Shown: positions 36,083 through 44,820, counted from the stretch's first letter. The stretch: DNA of 64,000 nucleotides from Streptomyces noursei (GCF_016917755.1 NZ_CP070326.1:1054001-1118000); one strand, 5' to 3'. Notes: generated from the sequence alone by a model not told the origin. Translations and numbers: made by a program.

Positions 36083-36397
36083 TCGGGAACGTTACCGCCG
36101 CATCGTTCCCCTGCTCTCCGCCTCGTCCTTGATATGCCAGCCCTTCCAGCGAGTTGCGCCGTGGCCGGAGAGGTGAAGGCAGCGGGAGCCGCGAATTCCG
36201 GTGCGGCCATCAGACCGAGGGCGAGGCCGCCGGCGGCGGCGAGAGGCGCTCTCTCGCATGTCTCACCAACTGGGCCGCCCCCAGACATACGAGCCCTGGC
36301 CTGTCACTATGCGCTCGCCCTGGACCTGCTGGATACTCCTGGACGGCCGTTACAACCTGTGCCATAAATGCCTGCACCTCGGGAACGCCCCACGGCC
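36083..36397. other. Unassigned region between pfkB and integrase fragment
   Basis: 315 bases. A short plus frame near 36258-36447 has Cys pairs (NLCHKCLHLG and PHCIHC) suggestive of a zinc ribbon, but overlaps the integrase fragment and lacks a ribosome site. A minus frame has an Ala-rich secretory look. Neither is firm. Confidence 0.3.
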
Positions 36398-36634
36398 TCA
36401 ACCCCATTGCATCCACTGTTCTACGTCCTCTTCAGTCAGGCCCTGAAGGCGGGCCTGACCCAGCCTCCCCCGCACCCGGTCGAGAGTGATCCGGTAGCTG
36501 TAGATGGTGGCCTCTTCCAGATCTTCAGCCTTCATGGCTAGCCACTGGTCGAGCCACTCATCCACGGTGATCTTGCTAGGCGGTACAAACGCCCTTTCGC
36601 CTCGACGGTGGGTGATGCGCCCACTCTGAGGCAC
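36398..36634 (-). pseudogene. Tyrosine recombinase (integrase), N-terminal fragment
   Basis: The minus frame gives AFVPPSKITVDEWLDQWLAM, KAEDLEEATIYSYRITLDRV and GLTEEDVEQWMQWG then a stop. This is the N-terminal SAM-like arm-binding domain of phage or ICE integrases. The catalytic Arg-His-Tyr domain is missing, so it is a fragment of an old integrating element. No intact integrase, tRNA gene or clear att repeat is seen nearby. The 140 bases to 36777 hold no assigned gene. Confidence 0.72.
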
Positions 36635-36777
36635 CTAAATACTCCAGTCGTAGATCGCGACCTGACGGGGCCGCAAGACGGAGGCACGCTGCCCCGAAGC
36701 CGGCGAAAGGTGGTGGCGGACTGCTGCGTTCGTCTGCGCGCGCTGATGGCGGCGGGCACCGTGGTCTCGCGTGCCGG

Positions 36778-37365
36778 TTACCACACTCTGGGGATGAGGC
36801 GGGGGGTGGTGGCGGCGTAGTCGGTGTAATCGGGGCCGAGATGGTGGATGAGGATGGTGTCTTCGGTACGGATGCGGTACAGCAGTGCAGCCAGGGTGCT
36901 GCCGGTGAGTACCAGCCAGGCGGGGACGTCGTTGAGCGCCGTGGCGGCGCCAGCCACGGCGAGCAGGCCGCCCGCATAGGAGGGGTGGCGCACATACCGG
37001 TAGGGGCCGGTGCGGATGACGGGCTGGTCGTCGCGGACGTCGATGGTGGCGCGGAAGTGGGTGCCGAGGGTGCGTACGGCCCACCAGCGCACGGCGAGGC
37101 CAGCCCATACGGCAGGGAGAGCGACGAGGGCCGCCGTTGCGGGGTCGCCGACCAGGGGCACGGTCGGCCTGCGCCAGGCGAGTGCAACCGCGCCGGCTTC
37201 GCCGAGTACGCCCGTACCGAGCAGGACGAGAGTGCTGCGCCGTTCCGACGCCAACGGCCTGCTGCCGCTCCCTCGTCGTCTGGCCATCCAAGCGGCCTCC
37301 ACCCCGTACCAGGTGGCGCAGGTCAACCCGGCGACAGTCCAGACGCCGACCCGCCAGTTCATCAT
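36778..37365 (-). CDS. Isoprenylcysteine carboxyl methyltransferase-family membrane protein
   Basis: 195 residues, ATG 37365. Membrane spans (LVLLGTGVLGEAGAVALAW, AALVALPAVWAGLAVRWWAV) precede the ICMT/PEMT signature VIRTGPYRYVRHPSYAGGLL, where His and Pro help bind S-adenosylmethionine, and RIRTEDTILIHHLGPDYTDY. Bacterial members methylate unknown lipids, phenolics or proteins at the membrane. It faces away from the GNAT gene. A link to the nearby borosin locus is possible only by proximity. Confidence 0.84.
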   Translation of the reverse strand: MMNWRVGVWTVAGLTCATWYGVEAAWMARRRGSGSRPLASERRSTLVLLGTGVLGEAGAVALAWRRPTVPLVGDPATAALVALPAVWAGLAVRWWAVRTLGTHFRATIDVRDDQPVIRTGPYRYVRHPSYAGGLLAVAGAATALNDVPAWLVLTGSTLAALLYRIRTEDTILIHHLGPDYTDYAATTPRLIPRVW

Positions 37366-37406
37366 CTTTTGTTCCTTTTCATCCTGAATGCGGTTAACGT
37401 TCGATC

Positions 37407-37922
37407 ATGCGCGAGAATCTGCACTGTCGGCCCTTTCGCGAGGAGGACCTGCACCTGCTCGACGGCGTCGCCGAGGACCCCACGGTGCTCGGCCCGTACG
37501 CGTGGACGGGCTTCAGCAGTGGACTGCGTCGCCGCTGGGCGGAAACGGGGCTGCTGACCGACGACGGCGGAGCGCTGGCCGTGGTGGACCAGGGCGAGCC
37601 GGTCGGAGTGGTCTCCTGGCGGAAGGCGGCCTACAACGCCGCCTCTCACGCCTGGAACATCGGGCTGTGCATGCTGCCTGAAGAACGCCGCAGGGGAAGC
37701 GGTGAGCAGGCGGCCCGGTGGCTGGTTCACTACCTGTTCGCGCACACCCAGACCAACCGCCTGGAGGCGCACATCGACGCCGAGAACATTCCGTCGCGCA
37801 TGGGGATCGAGAAGGTCGGCTTCGTCTATGAGGGCATGGCGCGCGGCGCCGCGTTCCGCAACGGGGCCTGGCGGGACGTGTGCCTGTACGGCCTGTTGCG
37901 TGAGGACCTCCGCCCGGCATAA
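37407..37922 (+). CDS. GNAT-family N-acetyltransferase (RimJ/RimL type)
   Basis: 171 residues from ATG 37407. Visible are LHCRPFREEDLHLLDGVAED, GVVSWRKAAYNAASHAWNIG, the acetyl-CoA loop LPEERRRGSGEQAARWLVHY and ENIPSRMGIEKVGFVYEGMA. This matches the RimJ/RimL-like branch of GNAT that acetylates protein N-termini, antibiotics or small amines. The acceptor is unknown. It converges on the borosin-like methyltransferase gene, so they are probably not one operon. Confidence 0.86.
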   Translation: MRENLHCRPFREEDLHLLDGVAEDPTVLGPYAWTGFSSGLRRRWAETGLLTDDGGALAVVDQGEPVGVVSWRKAAYNAASHAWNIGLCMLPEERRRGSGEQAARWLVHYLFAHTQTNRLEAHIDAENIPSRMGIEKVGFVYEGMARGAAFRNGAWRDVCLYGLLREDLRPA

Positions 37923-38015
37923 CCCACGTCCGCGCGGTAATGAGGCGCAGGGCCGCCGCCCACTCGCCTGCGCCCCGTACCAGCAGCGCGGTAGCCGACC
38001 TGCCTGGCTCCCCGG

Positions 38016-38804
38016 TCACACCGGCACGCACAGGCGGGCCGCCATCTCGCGGTCAGGGGGACGGGCGGGCAACGGTGGCACCACGAGCGTGGACTTGTTG
38101 GTCAGCTGCGTATCCGCCAGCTTGGCAAGTGGCACCGGACTGATCCGCGGCGATGTCACCGGGTACGGGGACGCCTCGTACACCACCACCTCGTGATCAA
38201 CGCCGTACGCCCCCGCCAACCGCTCGGCCAGCAGCGCTGCGCCGACGCGCGCGTCGAAATCCGGGTCGCGGTCGGTCATGCCGATCACACCGACCTGCCA
38301 GAGCACGAGCAGGCTGGTGGCGTCGAAGACACGCCGGCGCAGTAGGAAGTCGCTCGCCTCGAAACTCTGGCAACCGCACGTCCCCGGATCCAACCCAAGG
38401 TCGGCGAACAGCCAGTCCTCCGCGGAGGAGCCGGCGAGCATCCGCGCGGGGATCCCTTCCAGCCGTGCTCTGCGCACAGCCTCGTGCCCCGGATAGGCGA
38501 ATACTCCAGGGTGCCCGTAGAAAGCGCAGCACACCAACCGCTCCCGGCGGACCTCGGACAGGATCTCCTGCACCATCTCCTCGTACGTCTCCGACCGGTG
38601 CTTGCCCTTGGCATAGAAGCCCGCCAGCGTGCGCACCGATGGGTTCAGCCGTTCCAGGTAGCCGATGACCATGGGGTCACCGACCAGGCACAGCACCGTA
38701 TCGGCCTGTTCGAGGCAGGCCTTCGCCTCCAGCGTCAGATCGCCGACGGCCCGGTAACCGGTCCCAACGACGATGAGCTCCGCCCTTCCGTTGGTCACAG
38801 TCAC
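38016..38804 (-). CDS. Borosin-type peptide alpha-N-methyltransferase (tetrapyrrole-methylase fold)
   Basis: 262 residues from GTG 38804. The tetrapyrrole-methylase fold starts AELIVVGTGYRAVGDLTLEA and continues ADTVLCLVGDPMVIGYL, VCCAFYGHPGVFAYPGHEAV, ARMLAGSSAEDWLFADLGLD and LLVLWQVGVIGM, the SAM-binding and dimer regions of OphMA-like enzymes. FYAKGKHRSETYEEM contains Tyr64, Arg70 and Tyr74, with the same spacing as the catalytic Tyr66/Arg72/Tyr76 of OphMA. In borosins this enzyme methylates backbone amides of a precursor core. The precursor candidate is encoded 45 bases upstream on the same strand. The C-terminal tail (about 60 residues) has no core peptide, so this is a split, not fused, type. 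Alternative: another TP-methylase acting on a small molecule. Confidence 0.84.
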   Translation of the reverse strand: MTVTNGRAELIVVGTGYRAVGDLTLEAKACLEQADTVLCLVGDPMVIGYLERLNPSVRTLAGFYAKGKHRSETYEEMVQEILSEVRRERLVCCAFYGHPGVFAYPGHEAVRRARLEGIPARMLAGSSAEDWLFADLGLDPGTCGCQSFEASDFLLRRRVFDATSLLVLWQVGVIGMTDRDPDFDARVGAALLAERLAGAYGVDHEVVVYEASPYPVTSPRISPVPLAKLADTQLTNKSTLVVPPLPARPPDREMAARLCVPV

Positions 38805-38849
38805 CGGGCCACCGACCTCTCGATGTTCGAATCCACCGCGTGCCGTCGC

Positions 38850-39089
38850 TCAGTTCTCCTCGTCCGGCGCGTAGATGATGATGACGTGGGCGTCGGGCTG
38901 CTCCTTCACCGAGGTGTGGTTGGCCATCATCGACCGCACCTGCTCCGCATCACCTGACAGCAGCGCCTGCCGCTCCTGCTCCGACAGCCGGGACGCAGCC
39001 AGGTACTGTGCCGGCGCCTCGCTGAACGCGTGCTGCTTGGCAACGTCCGTCGCAAGGTCTTCCATGAACTCCACCACCGCAGGGGACAT
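38850..39089 (-). CDS. Putative split-borosin precursor peptide
   Basis: 79 residues from ATG 39089, with a strong GAGGAGG site upstream. It starts VVEFMEDLATDVAKQHAFSE and continues YLAASRLSEQERQALLSGDA, a helical leader like the Nif11/borosin-binding domain of Shewanella SonA (x-L-x-E-ER-x-L-L-x-GD pattern). The end, DAHVIIIYAPDEEN, is short, beta-branched and hydrophobic with a charged tail, as in SonA-type cores; Val69 to Tyr73 are the most likely N-methylation sites. The methyltransferase gene follows 45 bases later. No protease or transporter is adjacent. The leader alone also resembles LigA/Nif11-type RiPP precursors. Confidence 0.78.
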   Translation of the reverse strand: MSPAVVEFMEDLATDVAKQHAFSEAPAQYLAASRLSEQERQALLSGDAEQVRSMMANHTSVKEQPDAHVIIIYAPDEEN

Positions 39090-39879
39090 GACTCCTCCTC
39101 GGGTTAGGAATGGCTTCGGACACAGCCATTGCACCCCGCGCCCACCCACCCCGCCACCGCAATCCCGTCCCTGACAACACCGTCACCCGAACGGTGCAGC
39201 ATCCTCCTTCCGGTGTGCGGTCGGCACGAACCCGCGCAGGCACTGACGACGCACGTGGTGACCGACCCCGAGGTCCCCGACTCACGAAGTTGCTGCGCGT
39301 GCCGATCCCGGCCGGGGACCGGGTCAGCCCTGGCGGCCCGGGGCGCCGCTCATCAATTGGCGACGTCACCGAGGAAGTCAGGACTCCACTCGGAGTGTGT
39401 GACCGCCCAGGTCACTGGATGTGGGGTGGGCGCCGCGCTCTTCGGGTGCTCCAAGCACCACCGCCAGGTGCCAACGGGCAGGCCGAGCTGTTGCGGATTC
39501 CGTTCGGCATGTGCGGTCAACGTCGCGCGCCTCGGACCAGTTCGTGCGCCGAGAAACCGCGTCGCGGTCACCACACGCGAAGGACGTGCATCTGCGCCGA
39601 GCACGGCCCCGAGTCGCGTCGCGCCTCCGGCCGGCTCGTGTGCCGCCCCTGCATCTCCGGGGATGCCCACACCCCGCCGCGCACACCACAGCGCAGGCAT
39701 GGAGACAGCAAGATGACTGTGGCCCGGCGCGACACGCTTCGGTGCCGCAGGCCGGTCGGGCTCCAGGCGCCCTCCTGCCCTTCGCCGAGGGCGCGCGCAG
39801 GTGCATCAGCGACACGTTCGGCATGATCGAGGCGTTCCTCGTCCTCGCCTCCATAGCCGCCCGCCGGCAGCTGGAGTCC
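39090..39879. other. Unassigned region upstream of the borosin precursor
   Basis: About 790 bases. Long frames on both strands lack recognised domains. The left end should hold the promoter for the precursor/methyltransferase pair. The right end borders an IS3 remnant. No tRNA, terminator or repeat stands out. Confidence 0.45.
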
Positions 39880-40130
39880 ACTGACTCGGCGAGGCATTGT
39901 CGTAGCTTGAGCTGACCCGGCCCAGGCTGCGGCGGATGCCGTGGCGGCGGCAGACCTCAGCGAAGGCAGCCGCGCTGCTTCTCCTCGGCACGGCGCTCGG
40001 CACGGGCCTGAGCGGTGGCCAGATGCCGGTAGGAGCCGGCGCGGGAGACTCCGAGCACGCGAGAGATCCGCTTGACGCCGAAGTCAGCGCGGTTGTTGGA
40101 GATGAAGTCCCAGCAGTGGGGGCTCACTTC
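39880..40130 (-). pseudogene. IS3-family OrfB remnant (internally deleted)
   Basis: Two pieces of an OrfB transposase are seen on the minus strand: NNRADFGVKRISRVLGVSRA and GSYRHLATAQARAERRAEEK from the N-terminus, then FAEVCRRHGIRRSLGRVSSS YDNA-like sequence from near the catalytic end. The DDE core between them is deleted. It follows the orfA at 40124-40462 in IS3 order. Confidence 0.72.
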
Positions 40131-40462
40131 ATCTCCCGGCCACCATAGGCGGCTGACTGACGCAGGATCTCGCGTTCCAGTTGCCCCTCCTTCTCCGCCT
40201 TCAGTAGCCGTGAGTTCTCCACTCGCAGCCGGGCCAGCTCCTCCACCGCGCTCGCCCCGACGTCGCGGCTCTTGGGCGTCGCCGGGTCCTCTTCCTTGCG
40301 GCCCCACGTCCGCAGCGACTCCGCAGTGATGCCGAGATCCGCGGCCACCGCCGCGTACGTACGCCTGCCGGCCGCGGCACGGTAGAGCGCGCCGGCGTCC
40401 TTCCGGAACTCCTCCGGATACGGAGACTTGCGTCCCACCTGGACATCCCCCTGGACCACCAA
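40124..40462 (-). CDS. IS3-family transposase OrfA
   Basis: 112 residues, minus strand. HTH region KSPYPEEFRKDAGALYRAAA and YAAVAADLGITAESLRTWGR, then a Leu/Glu-rich helix ELARLRVENSRLLKAEKEGQ. The end, LEREILRQSAAYGGREMK, is normal for OrfA. Its partner OrfB (39880-40130) is deleted, so the element cannot move by itself. It differs from the IS at 1041, so the two are separate insertions. The 280 bases to 40743 have no assigned gene. Confidence 0.82.
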   Translation of the reverse strand: MVVQGDVQVGRKSPYPEEFRKDAGALYRAAAGRRTYAAVAADLGITAESLRTWGRKEEDPATPKSRDVGASAVEELARLRVENSRLLKAEKEGQLEREILRQSAAYGGREMK

Positions 40463-40743
40463 GATCCATTGTCCGGGTGTCCGCTCCTAAGGTTCATCCT
40501 CAAGGCGGGCGGTGCACCGTGGCAACGACCGTGCGCACCTTCTTCTGGGGCGGCGTTTTGAACGGTGGTGTCGGCGGTCAGGGAGGTACGGCCGCATTTC
40601 GTGCTCAAGGACTCGATGCAAGCAGGTCGTGGTGGAGTTGGTGGGGCAGGGCGGCCCGGCCAGGTTCGACGGTGTCGGCCCAGACAGTCAGCGGCTGCTC
40701 GTGCGTGCTGGTACTGCCTTTGATGAAGTGTGTGTAGCCGCAG

Positions 40744-42315
40744 TCAGTTGTGTACCTCGGGGCGGTGCCGGGGCAGTTCCGCCACGAGGCGTGCGCCCTG
40801 GGAGCTGTCCGTGGCCCGTAGCGTACCGCCGTGGCGTACCGCGATTTCGCGGGCGATGGCCAGGCCGAGGCCGGCACCGCCGGTGTGCCGACTGCGGGCG
40901 TCGTCAAGGCGGGTGAAGCGTTCGAAGATGCGCTCCTGGTCGACCGGTGGGATTCCGGGGCCGTCGTCGAGCACGTCGAGGCGGAGCGCGGGGCGACCGT
41001 CGGCGTCGGTGCAGGGGGTGTGGTCGGCGTGCTCGGTGCGCAGGGTGACTTGGACGGTGGTGCGCGCGTAGCGGCAGGCGTTGTCGAGCAGGTTGCGCAG
41101 CAGCCGTTCCAGTTGGAGGGCACTGCCGCGTACGTGGACGGGTCCATCGGCGATGCAACGGATGTCCAGGGGGCGGGAGTGACGCCGATGCTGGTACTCG
41201 GCCACGAGGTCGTGGGCGAGCGCGGTCAGCTCTACGGTGCCGCCATCGGGTGGGGTGGTGGCGTCGAGGCGGGTGAGCAGGAGCAGGTCCTCGCTGAGGT
41301 CCTGGAGTCGGTTGATGTCGGTGAGTGCGCCGCGTACGAGTTCGGGCCAGTCGACGCCGTGGGGGTGGGCCAGGGCCGCTTCGAGACTGGCCCGCAGTGT
41401 GGCGAGGGGGCTGCGCAGTTCGTGGGAGGCATCGGCGACGAAGCGTTGCTGGCGTTCTGCGGCGCTGTGCAGGCGGTCCAGGGTCGCGTTGGTGGAGCGT
41501 GCCAGCTTGGTGATCTCGTCGCCGGAGGTCGGTACGGGGACCCGGCGGTCCAGTGAGTGCGCGGTGATGTCGTCGAGTTCGCGGCGGATCGCGTCGACGG
41601 GGCGCAGCGCGCGGCCGGCGGCGGCCCAGGCGGTGGCGGCGACCAGGAGTCCGACGGCCGGGGTGCCGACGAGGGTGCCCCAGGTCAGCGCGGCGTCGAC
41701 GCTGAACACGGGGTATGAGGTGTTCACGTGGCGCAGCCACAGCAGCGCGAGGAGGACCAGGAGTGCGGCGGTGGCTCCGGCGAGGAGGGCGGAGCCGGTC
41801 CGTAGGGGCAGGCTGCGGCCGGAGGGTCGGGCGAAGCCCCAGGCGGTGGCGCCGGTGATGAGTCCGATGGTCGGGGTACCCAGGCGCAGTCCCCAGTACA
41901 GGGCGGCCTGGGCCGTGTAGTCGGGACGGGTGGCATCGAGGTCCTGGAGCCACAGGCCGTCGGCGAGCAGCAGCAGGGCGGCCGCGGCCCCTGCCGTCAG
42001 GGCGGCGCGCAGGCGCGCCACGGCCTCGACGCCCCTGCCCGCCACCCAGGTCGCGCCGGTCACCAGCACTCCGGTCAGGGGTACGCCCAGCAGCACGGCC
42101 TGGTCGAGCTGGCGGCCGACTCGTTCGGTCTTGAGCCGTTCCACGAGGGTGGCGCCCGGTGGGCCCGCAGCGGCATCGGCGTACTGGAGCCAGGTGATGC
42201 CCGCGCCCAGGGCCAGCACCGCCAGGATTGCGGCGGTCAGCGCCGCCCGGGCCCGTGGCCGGCCGACCGCCCGTCGCATTCGCGCGCTCAGCCGGTCAGC
42301 GGGTGCGCTGGTCAT
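40744..42315 (-). CDS. OmpR-family sensor histidine kinase
   Basis: About 523 residues from ATG 42315 (MTSAPADRLSARMRRAVGR). Several N-terminal membrane spans (ALTAAILAVLALGAGITWLQ and others), a HAMP-like linker (AAAGRALRPVDAIRRELDDI), HisKA with QQRFVADASHELRSPLATLR (His phosphorylated) and HATPase_c with N-box RLLRNLLDNACRYA and G-boxes VLDDGPGIPPVDQERIFERF and GGAGLGLAIAREIA. The start overlaps the upstream response-regulator gene by 20 bases, so they are co-translated. The signal is unknown; the divergent DUF2079 gene may be a target. Confidence 0.9.
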   Translation of the reverse strand: MTSAPADRLSARMRRAVGRPRARAALTAAILAVLALGAGITWLQYADAAAGPPGATLVERLKTERVGRQLDQAVLLGVPLTGVLVTGATWVAGRGVEAVARLRAALTAGAAAALLLLADGLWLQDLDATRPDYTAQAALYWGLRLGTPTIGLITGATAWGFARPSGRSLPLRTGSALLAGATAALLVLLALLWLRHVNTSYPVFSVDAALTWGTLVGTPAVGLLVAATAWAAAGRALRPVDAIRRELDDITAHSLDRRVPVPTSGDEITKLARSTNATLDRLHSAAERQQRFVADASHELRSPLATLRASLEAALAHPHGVDWPELVRGALTDINRLQDLSEDLLLLTRLDATTPPDGGTVELTALAHDLVAEYQHRRHSRPLDIRCIADGPVHVRGSALQLERLLRNLLDNACRYARTTVQVTLRTEHADHTPCTDADGRPALRLDVLDDGPGIPPVDQERIFERFTRLDDARSRHTGGAGLGLAIAREIAVRHGGTLRATDSSQGARLVAELPRHRPEVHN

Positions 42316-42994
42316 GGGAGTGCCCTTGTCCGTTGAGCCGGTAGCCGCTGCCGCGTACGGTCGTGATCGAGGCGCGCCCGTACGGCGCGTCGATCTTGCG
42401 GCGCAGCGCACTCACATACACCTCCACGATGTTCAGATCGCCGTCGAAGTCCGCCGACCAGACCTGCTCGACGATCTCGGTCTTGGTCACCACCTCGCCG
42501 GCCCGCTCGGCCAGGCACTCCAGTACCGCGAACTCCTTGGCCGTCAGCTCGATCCGCGTCGGGCCTCGCCCGCAGGCTCGGCCGGCCGGGTCCAGCCACA
42601 GGTCGCCGACGTACAGAACCGCCTGGCGGCGCGCGCCGCCGCGGCGCAGCAGGGCACGCAGCCGGGCTTCCAGCACCACGTACGAAAACGGTTTGGCCAG
42701 GTAGTCGTCGGCGCCGGTGTCCAGCGCCTCGGCCTCGTCGTACTCGCCGTTCTTGGCTGTGAGCATCAGGATCGGGGTGTCGATGCCCTCCGCGCGCAGC
42801 CGCGCGCACACCCGGTAGCCGTTCAGGCCGGGCAGCATGATGTCGAGCACGATCGCCTGATACGGGTGCTCACGGGCCATGTACAGACCAACACGGCCGT
42901 CGTGCGCCACATCCACGGCGTACCCGGCCGCCTCCAGCCCCCGCTTGAGGGCAGCGGCCAGCCGCTCCTCGTCCTCGATCACCAGCAAGCGCAC
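42296..42994 (-). CDS. OmpR/PhoB-type response regulator
   Basis: 232 residues from GTG 42994. Receiver domain 1-115 with MRLLVIEDEERL, phospho-acceptor Asp in AIVLDIMLPGLNG and Lys in DDYLAKPFS; winged-helix DNA-binding domain 130-220 with ELTAKEFAVLECLAERAGEV and ITTVRGSGYRL. It is paired with the overlapping kinase downstream. The repeated CTTCAG half-sites at 43025-43053, between this gene and DUF2079, are a plausible operator. Confidence 0.92.
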   Translation of the reverse strand: MRLLVIEDEERLAAALKRGLEAAGYAVDVAHDGRVGLYMAREHPYQAIVLDIMLPGLNGYRVCARLRAEGIDTPILMLTAKNGEYDEAEALDTGADDYLAKPFSYVVLEARLRALLRRGGARRQAVLYVGDLWLDPAGRACGRGPTRIELTAKEFAVLECLAERAGEVVTKTEIVEQVWSADFDGDLNIVEVYVSALRRKIDAPYGRASITTVRGSGYRLNGQGHSHDQRTR

Positions 42995-43024
42995 CCCACC
43001 AGTATCACCGGCGACGGCACGCCC

Positions 43025-43053
43025 ATCCTGAAGCGATCTTCAGGATGCTTCAG
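43025..43053. promoter_or_regulatory. Inverted and direct repeats, candidate OmpR-type operator
   Basis: ATCCTGAAG (43025-43033) and CTTCAGGAT (43038-43046) form a perfect inverted repeat. CTTCAG recurs at 43048-43053, a 10-base step from the copy at 43038, as is typical for tandem OmpR-family binding. It lies between the divergent regulator and DUF2079 genes. Confidence 0.55.
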
Positions 43054-43114
43054 CGTCATCTCAGGGAGGTCGGGAGACCCTCGGGGCCCATCCCCCGCTC
43101 CTGTGAGGTGTCCT

Positions 43115-44770
43115 GTGACCACGGCCCCCGCAACAGTCGCCCCGCGGCGCGGTGCTCCGACCGCCCCGGAGCCGGCGCCCGCAGGGTCCCGGCCGGCCGT
43201 GCCGTCCAGGGGCGTCGCCGCCACCGTCGCCGTCGCCGCGTTCGTGATCTACAGTGTGCTCGCGCTGCGCCGGCACGCCCAGTTCCGCACCACCGGTTAC
43301 GACCTGGGCATCTTCGGCCAGGCCGTCCGCTCCTACGCCCAGGGGCACCTGCCCGTCTCCGAGATCCGCGTGGCCACCGGCGGGCCCGGCCTGACAGCGG
43401 ACGGCTTCCCGCTGCTCGGCGACCACTTCCACCCCATCCTCGCGCTGCTGGCCCCGGTGTACCGACTGCTGCCGCACGTCGAAGTCCTGCTCCTCGCACA
43501 GGCAGCGCTGGTGGCCGCCTCGGCATACACACTCACCCGCGCCGCCACCCGCCACCTCGCCCACCTCGGCAGGTGGGCCGCCCCTTGCCTGGGCACCGCC
43601 TACGCGCTGTCCTGGCCGCTCCAGCAACTGATCGGCTTCGACTTCCACGAGGTCGCCTTCGCCGTGCCGCTGCTGGCTCTGGCCCTGACCGCGTTCCTCG
43701 ACGGACGCTGGGTCCGGGCCGCGTGCTGGGCCTCGATCCTCCTCCTGGTCAAGGAAGACATGGGGCTGACCGTGTGTGCCTTCGGCCTTCTCCTCCTGCG
43801 CCGCCACCGGCGAGCCGGAGTCGTGCTGTGCATCCTCGGCCCGACCGCGATGGCTCTGACCGTTTTCGCGATCATCCCGCACTTCAATCCCCAAGGGACG
43901 TACGGCTACTTGACCGCCGAGGCTTCCACCGGTGCAGGGGGCGGCTTGGCGCCGCTGCTCTCCCACGCCTGGGAGGCGGTGCTGCGGCTCTTCACCCCGG
44001 GCACCAAGGCCCTCACCGTGTTCATGATCCTGCTGCCCTCGGCCTTCCTCGCCCTGCGCAGCCCCCTGCTGCTGACCGCCATACCGACGCTCGGCTGGCG
44101 CCTGGCCTCCGACAACCCGGCCTACTGGGGAACGCAATACCACTACTCGGCGGTCCTGGCACCGATCGTCTACGCCGCCTTGATCGACGCCCTGGCACGG
44201 ACCGGGCGGAAACCAGACGGAACACACGCCGTCGCCCTGTCCGACGCACGTGCCCGCACTCCCCTGACGCCGCGTGTCGACTCACGGGCCGCCGCAGTCG
44301 TCCCCGGCCTGGCACTCGCCATCGCCGCCGCGCTCACCTTCGCCTTCCCACTGTCACAGCTGTTCACCCCCCGACTGTGGCAGGACACCCCGCGCACGGC
44401 CGCAGCGCGCGCCGCCTTGGCCCGAATACCGGACGGCGCCCACGTCCTCGCGAGCAACAGCCTCGCTCCCCACCTCACCGACCGGACGACCGTCCACCTC
44501 ACCACCCAAGGCGTCCTCGAACGCCACCTGGACCCGCAGCGGCACCCCGCCGACTGGATCGTCGCCGACACCTCCGACGGCTGGCCCGCCGGTGAGGCCC
44601 GCGCCGTCGTGAACCGAGCCACGGCCGCCGGCTACCACCGCGTCTTCGCGAACCAGGGGTATGTCGTCCTGCGCCGCGCTGATCCGTCTGACGCGCCTGC
44701 CAATCCCCTGTTGAGCACAACGCGGGCCTCGACTGACTCCTGCCGAACCGGTTCAGCGCAGCAACAATGA
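43115..44770 (+). CDS. DUF2079 polytopic membrane protein
   Basis: 551 residues from GTG 43115, GAGGTG upstream. A short cytoplasmic N-terminus is followed by about 10-12 membrane helices, with FRTTGYDLGIFGQAVRSYAQ and GDHFHPILALLAPVYRLLPH, the DUF2079 signature region. DUF2079 proteins look like GT-C-type glycosyltransferases with an extracytoplasmic catalytic loop, but activity is unproven. It is divergent from the OmpR system and preceded by its candidate operator, so it may be that system's target. Confidence 0.86.
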   Translation: MTTAPATVAPRRGAPTAPEPAPAGSRPAVPSRGVAATVAVAAFVIYSVLALRRHAQFRTTGYDLGIFGQAVRSYAQGHLPVSEIRVATGGPGLTADGFPLLGDHFHPILALLAPVYRLLPHVEVLLLAQAALVAASAYTLTRAATRHLAHLGRWAAPCLGTAYALSWPLQQLIGFDFHEVAFAVPLLALALTAFLDGRWVRAACWASILLLVKEDMGLTVCAFGLLLLRRHRRAGVVLCILGPTAMALTVFAIIPHFNPQGTYGYLTAEASTGAGGGLAPLLSHAWEAVLRLFTPGTKALTVFMILLPSAFLALRSPLLLTAIPTLGWRLASDNPAYWGTQYHYSAVLAPIVYAALIDALARTGRKPDGTHAVALSDARARTPLTPRVDSRAAAVVPGLALAIAAALTFAFPLSQLFTPRLWQDTPRTAAARAALARIPDGAHVLASNSLAPHLTDRTTVHLTTQGVLERHLDPQRHPADWIVADTSDGWPAGEARAVVNRATAAGYHRVFANQGYVVLRRADPSDAPANPLLSTTRASTDSCRTGSAQQQ

Positions 44771-44820
44771 CGTTCCGGCAAGGCCGGCAAGAGACGCGGA
44801 AGGAACGCTCAGTTGCAGCC

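Noticed and set aside
36258..36447. Short zinc-ribbon-like frame (NLCHKC, PHCIHC)
   Set aside because: Overlaps the integrase fragment, lacks a ribosome site and cannot be assigned; noted only as a possible remnant.
39110..39826. Long plus-strand frame between precursor and IS remnant
   Set aside because: No ribosome site or motif; composition is typical of GC-rich shadow frames.
41930..43114. N-terminal extension of the DUF2079 frame
   Set aside because: It crosses antisense to the kinase and regulator genes; GTG 43115 with a ribosome site is the sensible start.
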